Part shown: positions 62,979 to 64,000 of the stretch, in pieces
Numbering within the stretch: the first letter of the stretch is position 1
Layout: the number at the start of each line of letters is the position of its first letter
Origin: an uncultured bacterium
GTDB taxonomy: Bacteria; Bacillota; Clostridia; Lachnospirales; Lachnospiraceae
Direction: 5' to 3'
Length of the DNA stretch: 64,000 bases
Assembly (NCBI GenBank): GCA_947383005.1
Contig: CANDBT010000006.1
Location: forward strand, 80,853-144,852
Translations under genes and position numbers: made by a program
Notes under the pieces: model-generated
The model's input: the letters and a program-made list of their open reading frames with translations, nothing else
Told to the model about the DNA's origin: nothing
Databases searched by the model: none

Positions 62979-63818
62979 ACACAAGGAAATAAAAATTCCC
63001 GGCCGGAAGAGGTTTCTGCCGGGAATGGCGGCATCTGCCTGGAAGTCCTGGATTGGATGGGGCGGCGCAAAGCATGGGTTAAGGAAGAACATCAGGCGGT
63101 TTTGGCTTTTGAGGATATTTATGAGGAAGGGGATGCCATCCGGCTGACTGTGCCGGAAATAAACCGGTATTATGTGGTGCGGATCGATGGCGCTATGGAT
63201 GAGGCCCTGGTTTTTCTTTCCGATGAGGTCCTGGATTTTTCCGTTCCCTTTGGCGAGAAGAAAAAATCTTATCATCCCCTGTCGTTTTCCGGTATACGCC
63301 ATTATCTTACTTGCCGCCGGGCGGAAGAATATGAGTGGAAGCCGTACCGGAACCTGGCGAAAAACGTTATGGATCAGCATGGGAATACGGGCTGTTATCC
63401 TCATGCGTCGGCCAATGTGGAAACCCGGAACGAGTCGGTGTTTGCCGCCCGGAATGCCATCGACGGTATCGTGGCTAACCGCTCGCATGGTTCCTGGCCC
63501 TATGAATCCTGGGGGATTAACCGCCGCGATGATGCCGAGTTATTGTTGGAGTTTGGGTGTTTGGTCAATTTTGACCGGATTGTGCTCTGGACAAGAGCCG
63601 ATTTTCCTCATGATAATTGGTGGAATCAGGTGACATTTGAATTTTCTGACGGGACACAGGAAACGGTTGAACTGGAAAAACGCCGGGAAGCCCACCAATT
63701 AAGGATAGAGAAGTCAGGGATAAGCTGGATCAAATTGAAGAATATGAAGAAATCTGCTGACCCGTCGCCGTTTCCGGCGCTGACCCAGATTGAGGTTTAT
63801 GGGACGCCAGCCGTGTGA
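62901..63818 (+). CDS. Discoidin-like (F5/8 C) carbohydrate-binding protein
   Basis: The open frame runs from 62805, joining the ManA-like fragment to this gene; the original start is uncertain, perhaps near residue 40 (GGICLEVLDW). The core from about residue 175 has the discoidin pattern SVFAARNAIDGIVANRSHGS, NRRDDAELLLEFGCLVNFDR and WWNQVTFEFSDGTQETVEL. The N-terminal part (AVLAFEDIYEEGDAIRLTVP) is a beta sandwich. It is intracellular as read, with no signal. I infer a sugar-binding accessory protein of the glycan cluster. A hairpin follows. Confidence 0.65.
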   Translation: MNFIIPSGYGACLFEGNFEMVCSWPETQGNKNSRPEEVSAGNGGICLEVLDWMGRRKAWVKEEHQAVLAFEDIYEEGDAIRLTVPEINRYYVVRIDGAMDEALVFLSDEVLDFSVPFGEKKKSYHPLSFSGIRHYLTCRRAEEYEWKPYRNLAKNVMDQHGNTGCYPHASANVETRNESVFAARNAIDGIVANRSHGSWPYESWGINRRDDAELLLEFGCLVNFDRIVLWTRADFPHDNWWNQVTFEFSDGTQETVELEKRREAHQLRIEKSGISWIKLKNMKKSADPSPFPALTQIEVYGTPAV

Positions 63819-63856
63819 CGAATATCTTTGATATGAATGAAAGGCAAGGGTTCGGA

Positions 63857-63917
63857 GGGGGCGGCTGCAAAATTCGGTATATTTGAAATATCCGTCTGCA
63901 TTTTGCAACAGCCCCTT
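63857..63917 (+). terminator. Long imperfect hairpin after the discoidin-like gene
   Basis: GGGGGCGGCTGCAAAAT (63857-63873) pairs, with two G-T pairs, with ATTTTGCAACAGCCCCTT (63900-63917). Inner pairing GATATTTC-like is also visible. Followed by a CTTCTTCTG stretch; terminator activity is likely but not certain. Confidence 0.5.
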
Positions 63918-63948
63918 CTTCTGCTGTTTACTTTTGTTAGTGTGGGAC

Positions 63949-64000
63949 TAGTACTGCATTGCGGAAATAACAGTGAATACAGTGCTTGATATTTTCGTCA
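63949..64000. mobile_element. MITE-like element, copy 2 (cut by window end)
   Basis: TAGTACTGCATTGCGGAAAT and the following 30 bases nearly equal the complement of the right end of the element at 45112-45326 (about 45 of 50 identical by eye). It continues beyond the window. Confidence 0.65.

Overview
The window looks like chromosomal DNA of an anaerobic, Gram-positive gut Clostridia, most likely Lachnospiraceae. I infer this from strong AGGAGG ribosome sites, sortase-type LPXTG and SipW-type surface proteins, an anaerobic NrdG, YesM/YesN-type two-component genes, mannose-family PTS components, tricarboxylate and 2-hydroxycarboxylate uptake genes, and the lack of respiratory or aerobic genes. 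No rRNA, tRNA, CRISPR array or intact transposase gene was seen.

Layout. 1-4404: a surface locus with a von Willebrand A protein (cut by the left edge), a SipW/TasA-type exported protein and an LPRTG-anchored protein. 4555-8260: a housekeeping run with a membrane protein, luxS, a short sigma-like protein, a phosphatase, a PIN/NYN-like protein and a NUDIX hydrolase, meeting a convergent YihY-family gene. 9278-12884: a heterodimeric ABC exporter. 13211-16621: nrdG, a GT51 transglycosylase, a small heat-shock protein with a CIRCE-like operator, and a PRTase-like gene.

16682-26059 is an unusual sulfotransferase island. Two SLC13-type permease plus PAPS-independent arylsulfate sulfotransferase modules face each other across a shared terminator. 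One module also carries thioredoxin reductase and thioredoxin, and a Crp/Fnr-type regulator lies beside the other. 26836-31045 is a carbon-acid module: a 2-hydroxycarboxylate transporter, a class II aldolase and a four-carbon acid sugar kinase that is frameshifted. 31232-39368 is a LysR gene and a peptide-type ABC importer operon whose binding-protein and first permease genes are both disrupted, followed by a serine hydrolase.

39877-51116 is a possible undescribed carbon-acid catabolic cluster: an RraA-type aldolase, an aconitase, an isocitrate-type dehydrogenase, a PrpF-type isomerase, a second and divergent aconitase-family hydratase, an AEC transporter, a LysR regulator and an EamA exporter. 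The gene set can be arranged into a complete isomerise, hydrate, oxidatively decarboxylate, hydrate and aldol-cleave sequence, but the substrate is unknown. 51358-63818 is a glycan region: an SGNH protein with a 39-bp repeat, a GH43 beta-xylosidase, a sensing unit (AraC-type response regulator, solute-binding lipoprotein, histidine kinase), a HAD phosphatase, PTS IIA, a GH88 unsaturated glucuronyl hydrolase, and a truncated PTS IIB that appears joined by a deletion to a ManA-like tail and a discoidin-like gene.

The intergenic DNA is rich in dispersed palindromes. At least three families recur, one copy pair shows compensatory changes in a stem, and several copies supply the stop codon of the gene before them. 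Purine-rich low-complexity expansions occur in protein linkers and between genes. At least four genes are broken between 29.7 and 62.9 kb, so part of the region is either decaying or locally mis-assembled.
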